DNA of 64,000 bases from Pontibacter ruber (GCF_023630205.1 NZ_JALPRR010000001.1:248001-312000), one strand, 5' to 3'; numbered from the stretch's first letter, positions 35,023 through 44,753 are shown. Numbers and translations: made by a program. Notes: generated by a model from the sequence alone, not told the origin.

Positions 35023-36354
35023 TTAGATGCCCTCTTCTGCAAACGGTATCGGGAAGTTTACCCACACATCATCGCCTGCACGGTCTATAGGCAGCTCGTT
35101 TAGCTTGTTGTACCGGCGCATGTCTATCCAGCGATGCCCCTCAAAGTAGAGCGAGTAGCGGCGTTGGCGCAGCATTTCGTTTATCAAAGCATCACGAGTT
35201 AGAGCGCCTGTATAAGGTCGCAAACCATGGCCTGTCCTGATCCTGTTCAGGGCCGTTACCGCATCGGGCAACTGGTTCGTCTGTATTTTGGCTTCCGCAT
35301 AGATCAGGATCAACTCTTCGTTCCGGATGATCGGCACCGGATCGGTATTGGTTTTGTAAAGCGCCACATCATAGTCTCCGGTCAGTCCGCTTTGCGTTGC
35401 AGGCGCCGTACGCTTCGATACTTTCGACAAACGGTCATCACCGGGCTCAGCATCTTTGATAAAGTCTGGTTGGGCAATGCGCACCTCACCGGTAGCATTG
35501 GGGGCAAAGTATAGCGTGTTAAGCTGATCGCCGGAGGCAGTGCTGAACACATAGTATACCCCCTTGTTGAAGTCTCCGTTCAGGTCGAGGAAAGAACCTT
35601 CCAGGAAAGTGAGCGCCTCTGCAAACTGGTTTCTGTAAACGGCTACCCTGGCAGCCAGTGCCCGGTTAAACTGCAGGAAAGTTGCAGGAGTGTTAAAGCC
35701 GGCAAAACCACCAGACAATGTAAAGGCAAAGGTAGCGCCAGCAGCCTCCAGGTGCCCTTTCGCTTCTTCCAGCAAACCGGCAATGGCTGCAAGCGAGGCT
35801 TCTCTGTCTACTATAGGCCCCAGGTTGTTAAAGTCCGCTACATCCAGCCGGATGCCATTCTCGTTCATCATGTTCAGGTTCATGAGTAGTTCGTGGGCCT
35901 GAATAGTTTTGGCAAAACCCAGGTAACCTTGCTTCAGCTCTTCTGAAACAAGCTCCGGGTTGGCATTATTGGTAGCTTCGATCAGGATATTGGTATTCTG
36001 CACCACGCGGTACCTGGCCGACCAGGGGTTGGTAGTGTAAAACGTATTGTTATCCAGCACGGCATTTCCTGCTCCCAACAGGTCGGAGGTAAAGCGGGGA
36101 TCGGCCCCGGAGAAACGGTAATGTTCCCGTCCGATGACGCCCACATTGTCATAGTATGTTCCGATGATGTTGCGCATGCCCGCCTCTGTGCCAACCACCA
36201 GGTTGTTCAGGTCCGCTATAGTTGCATCATCTGTTTTGATGGTAGGGTTGTTCGGGTCGTCGAACTCATCGATCTCGCAGGCAGGCAGCGCCAGCACTAA
36301 CACCAGGTACACCAGTGCTTTCAGGTGTCGAAACAGGTTGCTGTATCTTTTCAT
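35023..36354 (-). CDS. SusD/RagB-family outer-membrane binding lipoprotein
   Basis: A 443-residue lipoprotein (signal MKRYSNLFRHLKALVYLVLV, lipobox LPAC). The C-terminal region has the usual SusD helices and the ending RRYSLYFEGHRWIDMRRYNK. SusD proteins cap the SusC barrel on the cell surface and bind the substrate, often a glycan or peptide. The gene starts 18 bp after SusC, as expected for a pair. The SusD is on the short side for the family and the locus has no adjacent glycoside hydrolase, so the ligand is open. Confidence 0.92.
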   Translation of the reverse strand: MKRYSNLFRHLKALVYLVLVLALPACEIDEFDDPNNPTIKTDDATIADLNNLVVGTEAGMRNIIGTYYDNVGVIGREHYRFSGADPRFTSDLLGAGNAVLDNNTFYTTNPWSARYRVVQNTNILIEATNNANPELVSEELKQGYLGFAKTIQAHELLMNLNMMNENGIRLDVADFNNLGPIVDREASLAAIAGLLEEAKGHLEAAGATFAFTLSGGFAGFNTPATFLQFNRALAARVAVYRNQFAEALTFLEGSFLDLNGDFNKGVYYVFSTASGDQLNTLYFAPNATGEVRIAQPDFIKDAEPGDDRLSKVSKRTAPATQSGLTGDYDVALYKTNTDPVPIIRNEELILIYAEAKIQTNQLPDAVTALNRIRTGHGLRPYTGALTRDALINEMLRQRRYSLYFEGHRWIDMRRYNKLNELPIDRAGDDVWVNFPIPFAEEGI

Positions 36355-36372
36355 AATTGCGTTGCTTAAATG

Positions 36373-39342
36373 TTAAAACCCGATGGCTAAGTGGAAGAAC
36401 ATTCTTCTGGAAGCAGGAAATGGCGTTACTTCCACACCTGTCGACAGGCCATTGCCACCAAAGTTGGATACCTCCGGGTCGTAGCTATCATAATCGGTTA
36501 TGGTAAAGAGGTTATTCGCTGAAACGCCTATCCGTGCATCGCGCACTACCGTTCCGAACACACTTTGCAATGCCGTAGCCGGTATGGTATAGTATAAACC
36601 GATCTCGCGCAGGCGCAGGTAAGAAGCATTCTGCACAAAAGGTTCTGCGGTTACACCCAGCGCCCCAACACGCTCCTCAGCATTGGTTTCACCGTCGCCG
36701 TCGTCATCGTCGTCATAGTCTGGCGAAGTGCCGCCCAGGTCGGTCAGCAATTGGGTCAGGTTGATGTTGTCGCCGCCTTTTTTCCAATGGAACAGGAACG
36801 AGAAGCTCAGGTTGTTTTTTATGGTCAGGAAATTATGGAAATTCATCTGGAAGTCCGGGGCTGCATCGCCCAGTTTCTGCACGCCTTCATCTCCTTTTAT
36901 ACCTTTTATCTGCGTAACCGATTCGCCTTCCTCGATAAAGAACGTTCCCAGCGTATTGCCAAATCCACCTAATGCAAACGGCGGAATGTCCAGTTCTGTC
37001 ATTTCAGAGCGGTTAACCCAATAACTGGTGCGCGACTCCCACTTGAGGAAATCCGTTTCTACAGGCCTTACGGTCACTGCCAGTTCTATGCCGCGGTTGC
37101 GCAGTTCGCCGCCGTTCACAGCCTGGGTCAGGTAACCGCTGGATTGTGGCAGGTTCTGGATCAGGATGAGGTCTGATACTGTTTTCTGGTATATTGTCCC
37201 CTCAAATATCACTTTGCTGTCAAGTACACTTACGTCCAGGCCACCTTCCAGCTCTTTCTGTCGCTCTTGTTGGATATTCTCATTTCCGCGTTGCGTAAAG
37301 GGCAGCAAACCGGCCTGGCCACCAGTGTTGAAAGCTACCAGCGAACTATACTTGGCCCCAAAAGGCGGGAACCCGCCTGATTCTCCGTAGGCAGCCCGTA
37401 ACTTGAACAGGTTTATACTTTCCCACTGCCAGAAATCGAAGTTGCCCAGGTTAACGGCAAGCGAAAATTTAGGGAACGCCTCAAAGTCGTTCACGTCGGC
37501 GTTGTTTGAAGACTTATCCAGGCGCAGGCCGGCTGTAGCGATGATCCTGTCTCTGTAGTTCATTTCTTCCTGGAAAAACAGGCCCTTGTTACGCTCTTTA
37601 ATCCGGTTCTGGTTAACTTCCACTGCACCGGCCTGGTCCAGGTTAGTTTGGTTGCCGATCAGTTTTGTGGCCACATTCAACACCTGATCCTGGTTAAAAT
37701 TTTCGCGGGTAGCGCCAATGGTGGTTGTAAAGTTTAGCGAGTTATCCGATACCGAAAGATTGTTCACCAGGAAAGCAGCAAAGTTGGTATTCAGGTTATA
37801 ATTGTTGCCCTGTATAGACGCACCGCCTGTACCCCTGCCTTCAGACTGAAATTGGAGCGTATTGGGGAAGATCGCCCTGGTGCGCAGGTTATAAAAGTCT
37901 ATGCCGGAGCGCAGCACCAGTTTGGTAGTGCTCATATCGGTTTCATACAGCATGGCATTGATGGTTAAGCCGCCCAAAAACCGATCGTTACTCTCGTTGT
38001 TCGTTACCAGGTCACGGGTCTGCAGGAAGTTGGATGCAGCAAAGGGGTTATCCGGATAAACGCCGAACTCGTCCGGGAACAGGTACGCAAAACTTGGGGT
38101 AGAAGAAAGCGACACGCCATAGGAAACACCGGCGTTATCGTTGTTCGTCAGGCCCCGGTCGGCTGAGGAGTTGATGTAGTTGGTGCTCAGGCTGAAGTCG
38201 AAACGGTCGGATAAAGTATGGTCGAGGTTAAAGCGAAGGGATTTTTTGTTGTAGCCCGTATGTTTTACGATACCCTCTTCATCCTGCAGCAATCCACCCA
38301 CAAAGAAGCGGGTTCTTTCGTTACCGCCGCTCACGTTCAGGCGGGTGTTGTATAGCATTCCGTTGTTTCCGTACAGTTCTTCTTCGTAATCGAAGATCTG
38401 GCCTGTTCTTTGGGCTTCAAGAAACAACGGCACGGCACTGGCGCCATACGTATCTCTTACACGTTCCTCCGTGAAGGTGCGAACGCCCAGCAGGTTCGAT
38501 ACCGTAGCAACGCCGATATCCTGTGCGAAATTAACCTGGGTTTTACCTGTAGCCCCCCGCTTTGTAGTGATGATCACCACACCCGCAGAGGCCAGGGAAC
38601 CGTAAATAGCCGCTGCCGAAGCACCTTTCAACACTTCTATACTTTCTATATCATCGGGGTTAAGGTCGGCGATGCGGTTAGAGGCGTTGTCCTGATTGGA
38701 GGAAGGGTTACCACCTGCCGCTGCGGCAGTTACCGCATTAAGGCCTGCAGAAATAGACGAGTTATCGAGAATGACCCCATCTACCACGTAAAGCGGCTGC
38801 GCTTCGCCAAACACAGAAGTAATGCCGCGCAGCTTTATGGCGATGCCACCGCCCGGCGCACCCGAGTTAGACACCACGTTGGCACCTACCAGCTTGCCAC
38901 TGATAGCCGCATCCATGGTTTGAGGAGTGGTGATGCCGGAAATTTCTTTGGAGTTGATGGTAGCAACGGCGTTGGCTGCATTGGCTCGTTTTACCGTGGT
39001 GGCAAGGCCCGTTACCACCACTTCGCTCAGGCTCGTGATCTTCTCCTGAAGCCGGACATTCAGGGTAGTGGTAGCAGCAGTTACATCGTAGGTACGAGAC
39101 TCGTAGCCCAGAAAGGAAAACTGAAGCTTGCCAGTTGTTTCAGGCAATTGGATCGTGTAACTTCCCGTACCATCTGTTGTGGTACCAACCGTAGTTCCTA
39201 CCACCACAACACTTACGCCGGGTAATGTATTTCCGGAACTGGCATCGGTAACGGTGCCCCTTACGGTAGTCTGTCCGAAGAGGGCCTGCGGGAGCATCAG
39301 GAGCATCATAATAATTCCCGCAAGAGGGTAATAGTTTCTCAT
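36373..39342 (-). CDS. SusC/RagA-family TonB-dependent outer-membrane transporter
   Basis: A 989-residue protein with signal peptide, then a carboxypeptidase-D-like domain (TVRGTVTDASSGNTLPGVSV, about 25-110). A TonB-box-like SLSEVVVTG follows (about 103-112), then a plug with the SusC hallmark VVDGVILDNSSI and EVLKGASAAAIYGSLASAGV. The rest is a 22-strand barrel ending in an aromatic residue (HLAIGF). It imports a ligand captured by SusD, powered by TonB. No anti-sigma/ECF or hydrolase genes flank it. Confidence 0.95.
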   Translation of the reverse strand: MRNYYPLAGIIMMLLMLPQALFGQTTVRGTVTDASSGNTLPGVSVVVVGTTVGTTTDGTGSYTIQLPETTGKLQFSFLGYESRTYDVTAATTTLNVRLQEKITSLSEVVVTGLATTVKRANAANAVATINSKEISGITTPQTMDAAISGKLVGANVVSNSGAPGGGIAIKLRGITSVFGEAQPLYVVDGVILDNSSISAGLNAVTAAAAGGNPSSNQDNASNRIADLNPDDIESIEVLKGASAAAIYGSLASAGVVIITTKRGATGKTQVNFAQDIGVATVSNLLGVRTFTEERVRDTYGASAVPLFLEAQRTGQIFDYEEELYGNNGMLYNTRLNVSGGNERTRFFVGGLLQDEEGIVKHTGYNKKSLRFNLDHTLSDRFDFSLSTNYINSSADRGLTNNDNAGVSYGVSLSSTPSFAYLFPDEFGVYPDNPFAASNFLQTRDLVTNNESNDRFLGGLTINAMLYETDMSTTKLVLRSGIDFYNLRTRAIFPNTLQFQSEGRGTGGASIQGNNYNLNTNFAAFLVNNLSVSDNSLNFTTTIGATRENFNQDQVLNVATKLIGNQTNLDQAGAVEVNQNRIKERNKGLFFQEEMNYRDRIIATAGLRLDKSSNNADVNDFEAFPKFSLAVNLGNFDFWQWESINLFKLRAAYGESGGFPPFGAKYSSLVAFNTGGQAGLLPFTQRGNENIQQERQKELEGGLDVSVLDSKVIFEGTIYQKTVSDLILIQNLPQSSGYLTQAVNGGELRNRGIELAVTVRPVETDFLKWESRTSYWVNRSEMTELDIPPFALGGFGNTLGTFFIEEGESVTQIKGIKGDEGVQKLGDAAPDFQMNFHNFLTIKNNLSFSFLFHWKKGGDNINLTQLLTDLGGTSPDYDDDDDGDGETNAEERVGALGVTAEPFVQNASYLRLREIGLYYTIPATALQSVFGTVVRDARIGVSANNLFTITDYDSYDPEVSNFGGNGLSTGVEVTPFPASRRMFFHLAIGF

Positions 39343-39560
39343 AGTATACAGCAGTTAAATGGACAGGAAAGAGAGTTATGGCACAAGGCTTACCTATATA
39401 GTAAGCTCGTAATAAGCTGTATACGAGACTTTTTTGTTTATGTAACTATTTTAACATTTTTTTGAACACCATTCAAGCCTAATCTGATACACTCTTTTTA
39501 TACTTCTTTCCATTGCATCTGACACCACGAGACAATAGCAGAGTTAAAGTATGAGCGCAT

Positions 39561-39590
39561 AAAAAAAGCCTGCTGTTTCAGCAGGCTTTT
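39561..39590 (-). terminator. Intrinsic terminator after ACBP
   Basis: AAAAGCCTGCTG pairs with CAGCAGGCTTTT around TTT; on the minus strand TTTTTTT follows. Confidence 0.85.
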
Positions 39591-39611
39591 AACCAACGAG
39601 AAAGTGGCGGA

Positions 39612-39869
39612 CTACTGCCCTGCCAGTTTGTTTACCAGCTGCACGTACTCGGCACGCGCTTCTTCCTGATTTTTGCCTTTCAACCTGGCCCAGGCATCCC
39701 ACTTCATGATGTTCTTAAAATCGAAGCCTCCCGGACGTTCGGTATTTACATCGCCTTCTGTTGCCTGCTTGAACAGTGCGTACAACTGCAACAGCACATC
39801 ATTGGAAGGGCGCTCGGTTAAAGTTTTTGTTCTTTCTACTGCACTTTCAAATTCTGCTTGCGTAGCCAT
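39612..39869 (-). CDS. Acyl-CoA-binding protein (ACBP)
   Basis: An 85-residue cytoplasmic four-helix protein. LLQLYALFKQATEGDVNTER and FDFKNIMKWDAWARLKGKNQ contain the conserved ACBP residues (Y, K and W) that hold the acyl-CoA head and chain. Length matches the family. ACBP buffers long-chain acyl-CoA; it is common in eukaryotes and in a subset of bacteria including Bacteroidota. Single gene with its own terminator. Confidence 0.93.
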   Translation of the reverse strand: MATQAEFESAVERTKTLTERPSNDVLLQLYALFKQATEGDVNTERPGGFDFKNIMKWDAWARLKGKNQEEARAEYVQLVNKLAGQ

Positions 39870-40056
39870 AGTTTGTAAATTATCGTTTTAGTACTTGTCC
39901 CTAAGATAGCAAAAAGTACGCTGCATGCCGAGTATTTTCAAATTTTGTTTGATCGCTAATTTTACCTAGCTTTCTAAAGTATAATTGTGCCTGCTATTGC
40001 CGGCCATACCTGTTAGATGTAACTCAATAATTATACTATACTTCAAGATTCATACT

Positions 40057-42261
40057 ATGGAAAAACTGAAACCGAAAGTAGCCGGCGCGGTCACGCTACT
40101 TTCAGCCTGGATGGTACTGGGCGTTGGCTGCTCTACCAGCAAAACCACCGACACCTCTACTGCCACCGCCGAACAAACAACAACGGTACAGGCACCCGAA
40201 ACCAAGCCTGCGCAGCCGCAACCACCCGTTGCCAAAAAACAGCCAAAGGAGCTGACCATGCACGGCGACACCCGCATCGATAATTACTATTGGCTAAACG
40301 AGCGTGAGAACCCGGAGGTGATTGCCTACCTGAATGCCGAGAACGACTATACCAAGCAAATGCTCGCCAATACCGAGGAGCTGCAGGAAAAACTCTTCAA
40401 AGAAATTGTAGGGCGTATCAAGCAGACAGACGAATCGGTGCCTTATAAAAAGAACGGCTATTACTACTACACCCGTTTCGAGACAGGCAAGGAGTACCCG
40501 ATCTATGCCCGTAAAAAAGGCACCCTGGATGCCAAGGAAGAGATCATGGTGAACGCCAACGAGCGTGCCGAAGGCAAAAGCTATTATGCTGCAGCCGGCA
40601 TGGACGTGAGCCCGAACAACAAGCTGGTTGCTTTTGGTGAAGATACCGTGAGCCGCCGCAAGTATACCATCCGCTTCAAAGACCTGAGCACCGGCCAACT
40701 GCTGAAAGACCAGATTCCGAACACCACGGGTTCTGCCGTTTGGGCCAACGACAACAAAACCGTGTTCTATACCATGAAGGACCCGGCGTTGCGTTCGTTC
40801 AAAATTTTCCGCCATACCTTGGGCACACCTACCTCGCAGGACAAGGAAGTATACCATGAGGCAGATGAGACTTTCAGCACCTTCGTTACCAAAACCAAGT
40901 CTGAGAAGTACATCATCATAGGCTCTAACAGCACGGTATCAAACGAGTATCGCTTTGTAGATGCCAATACTCCGAATGCCAGCTTTAAGATCATACAGCC
41001 GCGCGAGCGTAACCTGGAGTACAGCGTCGATCACTTTGGCAACAACTTCTATATTGTAACTAACAAGGATGGCGCCACCAACTTCAAGCTGATGCAGACG
41101 CCGGTTACCAAAACAGGCAAAGCCAACTGGAAAGAAGTAATTCCGCACCGCTCTGACGTGCTGCTGGAAGGCATCGAGATCTTCAAGGATTACCTGGTGC
41201 TGCAGGAGCGCAAGAACGGCCTTAATGAGCTGCGTGTGAAGAAATGGAACGATCCGAAGACCGATTACTATGTTGACTTCGGCGAAGAGGCTTACACGGC
41301 TTACATCGGCGTTAACCCGGAATTCGATAGCCAGAAGTTACGCTACGAGTATACGTCGCTCACCACACCAAACTCAACCTACGACTTTAACATGCAGACG
41401 AAGCAGAAAACGCTTCTGAAAGAGCAGGAAGTGGTAGGCGACTTTAACAAAGACAACTACGAGGCCAAGCGTATTTACGCTACCGCCACTGACGGTACTA
41501 AAATCCCGATCTCGCTGGTGTACCGCAAAGGCCTGCAGCAGAACGGCAACAACCCTACCCTGCTTTATGCCTATGGCTCGTACGGTATCAGCACCAACCC
41601 AACCTTCAACTCCGTGCGCCTGAGTTTGCTGGATAGAGGCTTTGTATTTGCTATCGCCCACATCCGTGGCGGTCAGGACATGGGCCGTCAGTGGTACGAA
41701 GACGGTAAGATGCTGAAAAAGAAGAACACCTTCACCGACTACATTGCGGCTGCCGAATACCTGATCAGCCAGAAGTATACCAACCCGGATAAGTTGTTTG
41801 CCCAGGGCGGCAGCGCCGGCGGCCTGCTGATGGGTGCCGTGGTGAACATGCGCCCTGACCTGTTCAAAGGCGTGCTGGCAGGCGTGCCGTTCGTGGATGT
41901 GGTAACTACCATGCTCGACACCAGCATTCCGCTGACAACCGGTGAGTTTGACGAGTGGGGCAACCCGGCTCAAAAGCAGTACTACGACTACATGCTGTCT
42001 TACTCGCCGTACGACAACGTAGAGAAAAAAGCCTACCCGAACATGCTCGTAACCACCGGCCTCCACGACTCGCAGGTGCAGTATTTTGAGCCTGCCAAAT
42101 GGGTAGCCAAGCTGCGCGAAATGAAGACCGATAACAACATGCTGCTACTGCACACCAACATGGAAGCCGGCCACGGCGGTGCTTCCGGCCGTTTCCAGCG
42201 CTACAAGGAAACTGCCCTGCAATATGCTTTCATGCTGAACCTGCTCGGTCAGAACCAATAA
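40057..42261 (+). CDS. S9A prolyl oligopeptidase / oligopeptidase B-type lipoprotein
   Basis: A 734-residue exported serine peptidase. The ATG at 40057 gives a lipoprotein signal with lipobox GVGC; an in-frame TTG upstream is rejected. A beta-propeller N-terminal half (HGDTRIDNYYWLNERENPEV at its start) is followed by the alpha/beta-hydrolase domain with nucleophile GGSAGG, acid residue in GLHDSQV and histidine in MEAGHGG. The S9A family cleaves short peptides after proline or basic residues; the first-strand DYMLSYSPYDNV region is closer to oligopeptidase B. Located in the periplasm. Confidence 0.9.
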   Translation: MEKLKPKVAGAVTLLSAWMVLGVGCSTSKTTDTSTATAEQTTTVQAPETKPAQPQPPVAKKQPKELTMHGDTRIDNYYWLNERENPEVIAYLNAENDYTKQMLANTEELQEKLFKEIVGRIKQTDESVPYKKNGYYYYTRFETGKEYPIYARKKGTLDAKEEIMVNANERAEGKSYYAAAGMDVSPNNKLVAFGEDTVSRRKYTIRFKDLSTGQLLKDQIPNTTGSAVWANDNKTVFYTMKDPALRSFKIFRHTLGTPTSQDKEVYHEADETFSTFVTKTKSEKYIIIGSNSTVSNEYRFVDANTPNASFKIIQPRERNLEYSVDHFGNNFYIVTNKDGATNFKLMQTPVTKTGKANWKEVIPHRSDVLLEGIEIFKDYLVLQERKNGLNELRVKKWNDPKTDYYVDFGEEAYTAYIGVNPEFDSQKLRYEYTSLTTPNSTYDFNMQTKQKTLLKEQEVVGDFNKDNYEAKRIYATATDGTKIPISLVYRKGLQQNGNNPTLLYAYGSYGISTNPTFNSVRLSLLDRGFVFAIAHIRGGQDMGRQWYEDGKMLKKKNTFTDYIAAAEYLISQKYTNPDKLFAQGGSAGGLLMGAVVNMRPDLFKGVLAGVPFVDVVTTMLDTSIPLTTGEFDEWGNPAQKQYYDYMLSYSPYDNVEKKAYPNMLVTTGLHDSQVQYFEPAKWVAKLREMKTDNNMLLLHTNMEAGHGGASGRFQRYKETALQYAFMLNLLGQNQ

Positions 42262-42281
42262 TTTATACTTACTGAAGTATA

Positions 42282-42316
42282 AAAAGCCGCTGCTAAAGTA
42301 TAGCAGCGGCTTTTTT
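42282..42316. terminator. Intrinsic terminator with AAGTA loop
   Basis: AAAAGCCGCTGCTA pairs with TAGCAGCGGCTTTT around AAGTA; T runs on both sides, between convergent genes. Confidence 0.85.
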
Positions 42317-42402
42317 GTTGGGGTGGTTGAAGTTTATACTTTGTTACAGGCTTGGCTAAGACATGCTTTAATATGTTTTAGCTCTTGTTGAGATAAGTTC
42401 TT

Positions 42403-42972
42403 CTATTTCCAAGGACGCCAATTATGGTCTATCTTCTTTACCCCTTCCGCTATGTGACCCAAATCTACAGATATCTCTGCATCATTGTATTCCCCCATGT
42501 CATATGCAAGGAAGAGGCAAAGGAGAAGTAGTTCGTCCTCGTCGTTGTTTGCAATCACATACGCTCGGTCATTTTCAAAGAGGTTTACCGACCTTTTATC
42601 ATAACGTGCCACTTGCCTCTCATCTTTGAAAAGTGACCTCTCGTGCCCTCTATGTCGGTAGAAGTCGTACTTATGACCTTTATATTCAAATGTCCAGTAT
42701 CCTTTAGTATAGTTTTGGATTGTTACTTCTACTGCTGTTTGCTGTTCAATAAAATCAATGATATAAGTTGACTTAGACTTTCTATTAAAACCAGGGAACC
42801 AGATACTATTTCCGAACTTTATAACTGCAACTAACTCTCCCCCCTGATTAAATACTTCAGTATATTCCTCTTTAAAGAAAAAGGACCTGTAGCGCCCTGT
42901 GAATAAAGGTTCTTCTATATCGTGCCTGTAGAAAGTATATTTAGAACCTTTTTGGATTATGTCTATTCTCAT
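42403..42972 (-). CDS. Unknown protein, tubby/LURP-like appearance, AT-rich gene
   Basis: A 189-residue soluble protein, mostly alternating strands with aromatic residues: KYTFYRHDIEEPLFTGRY, GNSIWFPGFNRKSKSTYII, TKGYWTFEYKGHKYDFYRH. This resembles the phospholipid-binding LURP-one/tubby-like fold, but no signature is decisive. A hydrophobic helix (DELLLLCLFLAYDMG) lies near the C-terminus. The gene is visibly more AT-rich than its neighbours, which may reflect transfer or weak constraint. Function unknown. Confidence 0.65.
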   Translation of the reverse strand: MRIDIIQKGSKYTFYRHDIEEPLFTGRYRSFFFKEEYTEVFNQGGELVAVIKFGNSIWFPGFNRKSKSTYIIDFIEQQTAVEVTIQNYTKGYWTFEYKGHKYDFYRHRGHERSLFKDERQVARYDKRSVNLFENDRAYVIANNDEDELLLLCLFLAYDMGEYNDAEISVDLGHIAEGVKKIDHNWRPWK

Positions 42973-43001
42973 AGCTTAAATTAAGCTCAACTATAATATA
43001 A

Positions 43002-43072
43002 CTGTCATTTCGAACACAGTGAGAAATCTGTTGAAACTCAGATCCAGATCTCTCCTTTCGTCGAGATGACAG
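43002..43072. repeat. Imperfect inverted repeat (CTGTCATTTCGA...ATGACAG)
   Basis: The ends CTGTCAT and ATGACAG are exact inverted copies, and most of the 28-base arms pair (GAGAAATCT with AGATCTCTC). A half copy in the opposite orientation is at 58453-58479. This is a palindromic dispersed element of the kind often seen between Bacteroidota genes. Confidence 0.7.
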
Positions 43073-43121
43073 GAGAGGTAAAGATGATGACTTAGCAAGT
43101 ATAGCCAAAGTATACCCTACC

Positions 43122-44120
43122 CTATCCTACCTTCACCACAATTTTACCGAACTGCTTGCCGGCTTCCATGTAGCGCATGGCCTGCTCGGTTTCTTCCAGC
43201 GGAAAAACGATGTCTACCACCGGCTTTACTTTGGTGTCGCGCACGAAGGCCATCATGTCGGCAAAATCCTGGTTGGTGCCCATGGTACTGCCATGTATAG
43301 CCAGTTGCTTCCAGAATATCTCTGCCGGGTTCAGTTGCCCGATCATACCGGTAGTGCCCCCGTAAATGCCGATGCGTCCGCCCGGCTTTGCCAGTTTCAC
43401 CAACTGCACAAAACCTTCGCCGGCAGCACCGTCTATACTTACATCAAAGCCTGCTACCTGCGCTTTCAGCTCTTTGCCCCAGTTCTCTTTTTTATAGTTG
43501 ATGCCACCGGTAGCACCCAGGGCTTTTGCTTTTTCGATCTTCTCGTCCGAGCCGGAGGTTACCCATACTTCGGCGCCGGCCGCCACGGCAAACTGCACCG
43601 CAAATAACGCCACGCCACCGCCGGCACCGGTTACCAGCACACGCTCACCTGCCAGTAATGCACACTTGGTAAACATGGCGCGGTAAGCTGTAACGCCGGC
43701 CAGTGGCAGCGCAGCAGCCTCCTCAAAGCTCAGGTGTTCCGGTTTTTCGTGCAGGTTGGTGGCGCGTACTTTCACATATTCGGCAAACGTACCGTCCTGC
43801 GGCATGCCCAGCACCTTGTAATCCTTGCTGTGTGCTTCCGGGTTATCGCCCCAGTCCGTCGACGGGTCAATCACCACTTCCTTGCCCAGCCAGCTTTTAT
43901 CTACGCCCTCTCCTACTTCGGTTACCACACCGGCCCCATCCGAGCCAAGTATAGCAGGGTAGTCTTTGGTGAAGTAACGGCCATACTGTATCCACACATC
44001 GCGGTGGTTGAGCGCAGCGGCTTTCACCTGTACCACGGCTTCACCAGGTCCGGCTGTTGGCTGCTCTTTTTCGATCAGCGTAAAAGGCGCGTTGATGGCC
44101 TCCAGGTATATTGCTTTCAT
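43122..44120 (-). CDS. MDR-family alcohol dehydrogenase / quinone oxidoreductase
   Basis: A 332-residue NAD(P)-dependent enzyme of the medium-chain dehydrogenase superfamily. The N-terminal half has ALNHRDVWIQYGRYFTKDYP and ILGSDGAGVVTEVG; the Rossmann half has VLVTGAGGGVALFAVQFA (GAGGGVA coenzyme loop). The catalytic-zinc Cys/His set of alcohol dehydrogenases is not evident, which favours the zinc-free quinone reductase/enoyl reductase type. A TAACTTTG -7 box lies at 44156-44163 on this strand upstream. Confidence 0.87.
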   Translation of the reverse strand: MKAIYLEAINAPFTLIEKEQPTAGPGEAVVQVKAAALNHRDVWIQYGRYFTKDYPAILGSDGAGVVTEVGEGVDKSWLGKEVVIDPSTDWGDNPEAHSKDYKVLGMPQDGTFAEYVKVRATNLHEKPEHLSFEEAAALPLAGVTAYRAMFTKCALLAGERVLVTGAGGGVALFAVQFAVAAGAEVWVTSGSDEKIEKAKALGATGGINYKKENWGKELKAQVAGFDVSIDGAAGEGFVQLVKLAKPGGRIGIYGGTTGMIGQLNPAEIFWKQLAIHGSTMGTNQDFADMMAFVRDTKVKPVVDIVFPLEETEQAMRYMEAGKQFGKIVVKVG

Positions 44121-44155
44121 ACGTCTGCTTATTTATAGTTAAAAGGCTATACATA

Positions 44156-44163
44156 CAAAGTTA
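44156..44163 (-). promoter_or_regulatory. Candidate -7 promoter element for the MDR oxidoreductase
   Basis: TAACTTTG on the minus strand fits TAnnTTTG, 35 bp before the ATG; no clear -33 TTG. Confidence 0.35.
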
Positions 44164-44249
44164 TCATTTCTGCCGAAAGAGGAAAGTACAGGCAGCGTTG
44201 GCATTTATACTTGCAGCCGTTAACTTGCAGTACCTATACCTGCACCACC

Positions 44250-44750
44250 ATGAGTATAAAGTACAACATACGCGAAGCCGGCTTTGCCGATGTGCCCACC
44301 ATTAAAGCACTGGCAGAAGCTATCTGGGAGCCGACCTACAGCAGTATACTTTCTAAAGATCAGATCGATTACATGTTCAGCGTGATTTATACCGAGGAAG
44401 CGCTGCGCCAGCAGATGGCAGAGGGACAAACGTTTCTGCTGCTTTACCTGCAGGAGGAGCCCATTGGCTTTGCCGCTTTCTCGGTGAAAGATCCGGAGGA
44501 AAAAGTATACAAACTGAACAAAATTTATCTGCTGCCCTCCTGCCAGGGCAAAGGCCTGGGCAAAATTTTACTCGATGCCGTGGAGCAGGAAGTTGCCAAC
44601 CGGGGCGCCCGCCTGCTGGACCTGAACGTGAACCGCCACAACAAAGCAAAGCAGTTTTACGAGCGCTGCGGCTACAGCGTGCACCAGGAAGAGAACATTG
44701 CCATCGGCCCGTACTGGATGAACGATTACATCATGCGCAAGCAACTATAA
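44250..44750 (+). CDS. GNAT-family N-acetyltransferase
   Basis: A 166-residue protein. The ATG at 44250 is preferred over one 39 bp upstream because the family core begins at once (MSIKYNIREAGFADVPTIKA). The acetyl-CoA loop is QGKGLGKILL (motif A, R/Q-x-x-G-x-G/A) after KIYLLPSC, and NRHNKAKQFYERCGY forms motif B. It transfers acetyl from acetyl-CoA to an amine; the acceptor is unknown. Ends at a bidirectional terminator. Confidence 0.9.
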   Translation: MSIKYNIREAGFADVPTIKALAEAIWEPTYSSILSKDQIDYMFSVIYTEEALRQQMAEGQTFLLLYLQEEPIGFAAFSVKDPEEKVYKLNKIYLLPSCQGKGLGKILLDAVEQEVANRGARLLDLNVNRHNKAKQFYERCGYSVHQEENIAIGPYWMNDYIMRKQL

Positions 44751-44753
44751 ACA

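Noticed and set aside
38410..39225. 271-residue plus-strand frame opposite SusC
   Set aside because: Antisense to the plug and N-terminal domain.
39985..40056. Upstream TTG start for the S9A peptidase
   Set aside because: The ATG at 40057 begins a proper lipoprotein signal peptide; the extension has none.
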